A DNA stretch of 6,787 nt from the NCBI GenBank assembly GCA_007131465.1, contig SLQN01000545.1, forward strand, positions 1 to 6,787. The letters run 5' to 3'. Below the pieces are notes generated by a model that searched no databases, was not told the origin of the DNA, and worked only from the letters and a program-made list of their open reading frames with translations. The first letter of the stretch is position 1, and each line of letters opens with the position of its first letter. Source of the DNA: Paracoccaceae bacterium. GTDB lineage: Bacteria > Pseudomonadota > Alphaproteobacteria > Rhodobacterales > Rhodobacteraceae. A program made the position numbers and the translations under genes. Below, piece by piece: positions 5,564-6,787 of this stretch.

Positions 5564-5974
5564 ATGACGATGACAGACGGCAAGATATCCACGCGCGGCT
5601 GGCCCGATTTCGCCCTGCTTGCAGCAAGACTCCTGATCGGAACGCTGTTTCTGGGGGGCGCGATACAGAAACTCTTCTCCCCTGCCGATGCCATGGCGCT
5701 GCTGGAGATGCGCAATCTGCCCCCGGCGCTGGTCTGGCCCGCGATGGCATTCAATGCGGCGACAGGCGTCGCGCTTGTCATCGGGGTGCGGGTCAGGGTG
5801 GTGGCGATGGTGCTTGCGGCCTATTGCGCGCTGACGAGCGTGTTCCACCTGATCCCGTCTGATCCCTGGCAGATGTCCATATTCTTCAAGAACTGGTCTG
5901 TCGCGGGCGGTTGTCTTGCTCTGGCAGTCGCGGGGTCAGGACGTTTCGCGCTCCAGACCGACAGGGCAGTGTGA
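5564..5974 (+). CDS. DoxX-family small integral membrane protein
   Basis: A protein of about 136 residues with four hydrophobic segments: about 16-36 (LLAARLLIGTLFLGGA), 53-75, 77-96 and 107-124. The C-terminal pattern (FFKNWSVAGGCLAL, then GSGRFALQTD) is typical of the DoxX/DoxD family. R22 in the first helix and K109 N110 in the last are the charged positions usually kept. Family members are inner-membrane proteins of mostly unclear function; some are linked to thiosulfate:quinone oxidation or oxidative-stress complexes. The start is uncertain: ATG 5564 and ATG 5570 both lack a good ribosome site. TTG 5537 and ATG 5471, which would overlap the FAS1 gene by 32 bases, are in frame but add Arg-rich sequence not expected of the family. 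It lies 61 bases after the FAS1 gene on the same strand and may depend on its promoter, with the intervening hairpin lowering expression. Confidence 0.8.
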   Translation: MTMTDGKISTRGWPDFALLAARLLIGTLFLGGAIQKLFSPADAMALLEMRNLPPALVWPAMAFNAATGVALVIGVRVRVVAMVLAAYCALTSVFHLIPSDPWQMSIFFKNWSVAGGCLALAVAGSGRFALQTDRAV

Positions 5975-6143
5975 TCGCGGGCGCATGGTCCTGCAAATTC
6001 CGTCCCAGCCATGCGTCGCGCCGCCCCAACCGAATTTCCCACGCGATGACAGCGGCCCTGTTCCATCTGGAATCGGGATCAAGCCCTGACAGGCGCAGCA
6101 ATTCATCAAGCGCCGTCTTGGCAGGCGACGCCGCGCCCGGCGG
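5975..6143 (-). other. Coding-like continuation past the stop of the minus-strand gene
   Basis: In the same frame as the right-hand minus-strand gene, sequence after its TGA (6146-6144) stays open until 5886. From about 6119 to 5975 it reads like real protein, for example ALDELLRLSGLDPDSRWN and AVIAWEIRLGRRDAWLG, with the local codon style. No ATG or GTG start exists in this stretch; the only starts in frame are TTG codons such as 6101. It may be the lost C-terminus of the broken gene, a remnant of another gene, or chance. Confidence 0.3.
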
Positions 6144-6787
6144 TCAGTCACGGTATTGCACGCGCCTCTGTCCGACCGGGTCCAGCGGCGCAAACACACC
6201 GCCAGCGGGTTCCAGTGCGCGGTCAGAGTTGATGGACGCGCCCTTGAATGCGAAAATCTCCTGGTCATCATCGCCCGTTGCACACAGGCGCAGGTCAGGG
6301 TCTTCCAGCGGCAGGAAATGGGCCTGCGCGGAATTGCCGCGCGCCGGGTTCAGGTGACCTGTCATCGCGGGCCGGAAGACAGTCAACCCCCTGCCCGGTG
6401 TCACGACGACCTGTTCATGCATCGGCAACAAGGCGCCCTCCATCAGCCTGGTCATGTCGTGTACGCCGCTGGTTTTCAGCTCAAGATCCCCGGTCAGCGC
6501 CGCCAGAAGCCCCCGATCATAGTTCCCACCTGAAGATCCTTGCCGCGCAAAAGTTTCTCGACGATATCGGGGCGTGTATCGGGGTGGCAATTGTCACGAA
6601 GTGCCTGACAGGTTTCCGACAGATACAAGCGGGCCGACATGAACCGATCGCTGTCGGGGACGAGTTCGCGCAAGCTGGCGATTAGGAACCGTTCCAGTCT
6701 GGCCATCGTTGACAGGCGCGCCATTGACCCACCATCAATACCCACATGAACGAACCCGGCAATCGCCATGTCATGGCGCGCAATCCC
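6144..6787 (-). pseudogene. Unrecognised gene, 5' partial, apparently frameshifted near 6535
   Basis: I do not recognise the product. Upstream coding runs from the right edge in one minus frame (MARLERFLIASLRELVPDSD, then LYLSETCQALRDN, to KLLRGKDLQVG) and ends at a TGA at 6494. A second minus frame takes over at once (NYDRGLLAALTGDLELK and on to FKGASINSDRALEPAGG) and stops at 6144. Both halves have good codon use and natural composition, while the overlapping ends of each frame look like junk. Adding one G to the GGG run at about 6533-6535 would join them as KDLQVG-NYDRG, giving at least 214 residues. The first ATG in view is at 6769, but the frame is open to the edge, so the start is unknown. 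No membrane segment or signal peptide is visible. It could be a real pseudogene, a sequencing error in a G-run, or, less likely, programmed frameshifting. Confidence 0.65.

Noticed and set aside
4360..5781. A 473-codon minus-strand open frame antisense to the FAS1 and DoxX genes
   Set aside because: It is the antisense shadow of well-supported genes. Its translation is His/Arg/Gly-rich and repeats where the FAS1 domains repeat, and it has no family sequence. Long antisense frames are expected in high-GC coding DNA.

Overview
This window reads as ordinary, densely packed chromosome of a high-GC alphaproteobacterium, most likely of the Rhodobacter/Roseobacter group. The indications are strong G/C preference at third codon positions, the style of the exported MsrA, and the combination of tandem-FAS1 and DoxX proteins. 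The taxonomic assignment is inference from sequence style, because no rRNA or marker gene is present. There is no tRNA, rRNA, CRISPR array, insertion sequence or phage gene. The window holds six recognisable genes and one disrupted gene.

Layout from left to right: (1) a 5'-truncated M20-family Zn hydrolase of the allantoate amidohydrolase / N-carbamoyl-amino-acid hydrolase type, plus strand, 1-1158. (2) A 330-bp gap, 1159-1488, without a convincing gene but with a notable foldback at 1381-1420. (3) A membrane-anchored PilZ-domain protein, minus strand, 1489-2334. (4) A divergent intergenic region carrying an 18-bp near-perfect dyad. (5) An exported methionine sulfoxide reductase MsrA, plus strand, 2555-3181. 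(6) A ribokinase-like PfkB kinase, minus strand, 3161-4039, whose 3' end overlaps that of msrA by 21 bp. (7) A 314-bp divergent control region. (8) An exported protein with two FAS1 (fasciclin) domains, plus strand, 4354-5502. (9) A hairpin and then a small DoxX-family membrane protein, plus strand, 5564-5974. (10) An unrecognised minus-strand gene, 6144-6787, that runs off the right edge and is broken by an apparent one-base frameshift near 6535. Coding-like sequence continues past its in-frame TGA down to about 5975.

Gene orientation alternates (+ - + - + + -), so most genes look like single transcription units. The only likely co-transcribed pair is FAS1-DoxX, and it is separated by a 9-bp stem hairpin. 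Three products act at the cell envelope. MsrA and the FAS1 protein carry signal peptides, and the PilZ protein has a periplasmic part with a cytoplasmic c-di-GMP-binding domain. A possible link is that the exported FAS1 protein is very rich in methionine, especially in its linker, and an exported MsrA is encoded 1.2 kb away. This is a hypothesis, not an established system. The M20 hydrolase and the ribokinase suggest catabolism of nitrogen compounds and pentose or nucleoside, but their pathway partners are not in the window.

I did not find a clearly novel multi-gene system. The most checkable oddities are the disrupted minus-strand gene at the right end, the asymmetric divergence between the two FAS1 domains, the dyad upstream of msrA, and the foldback downstream of the PilZ gene.
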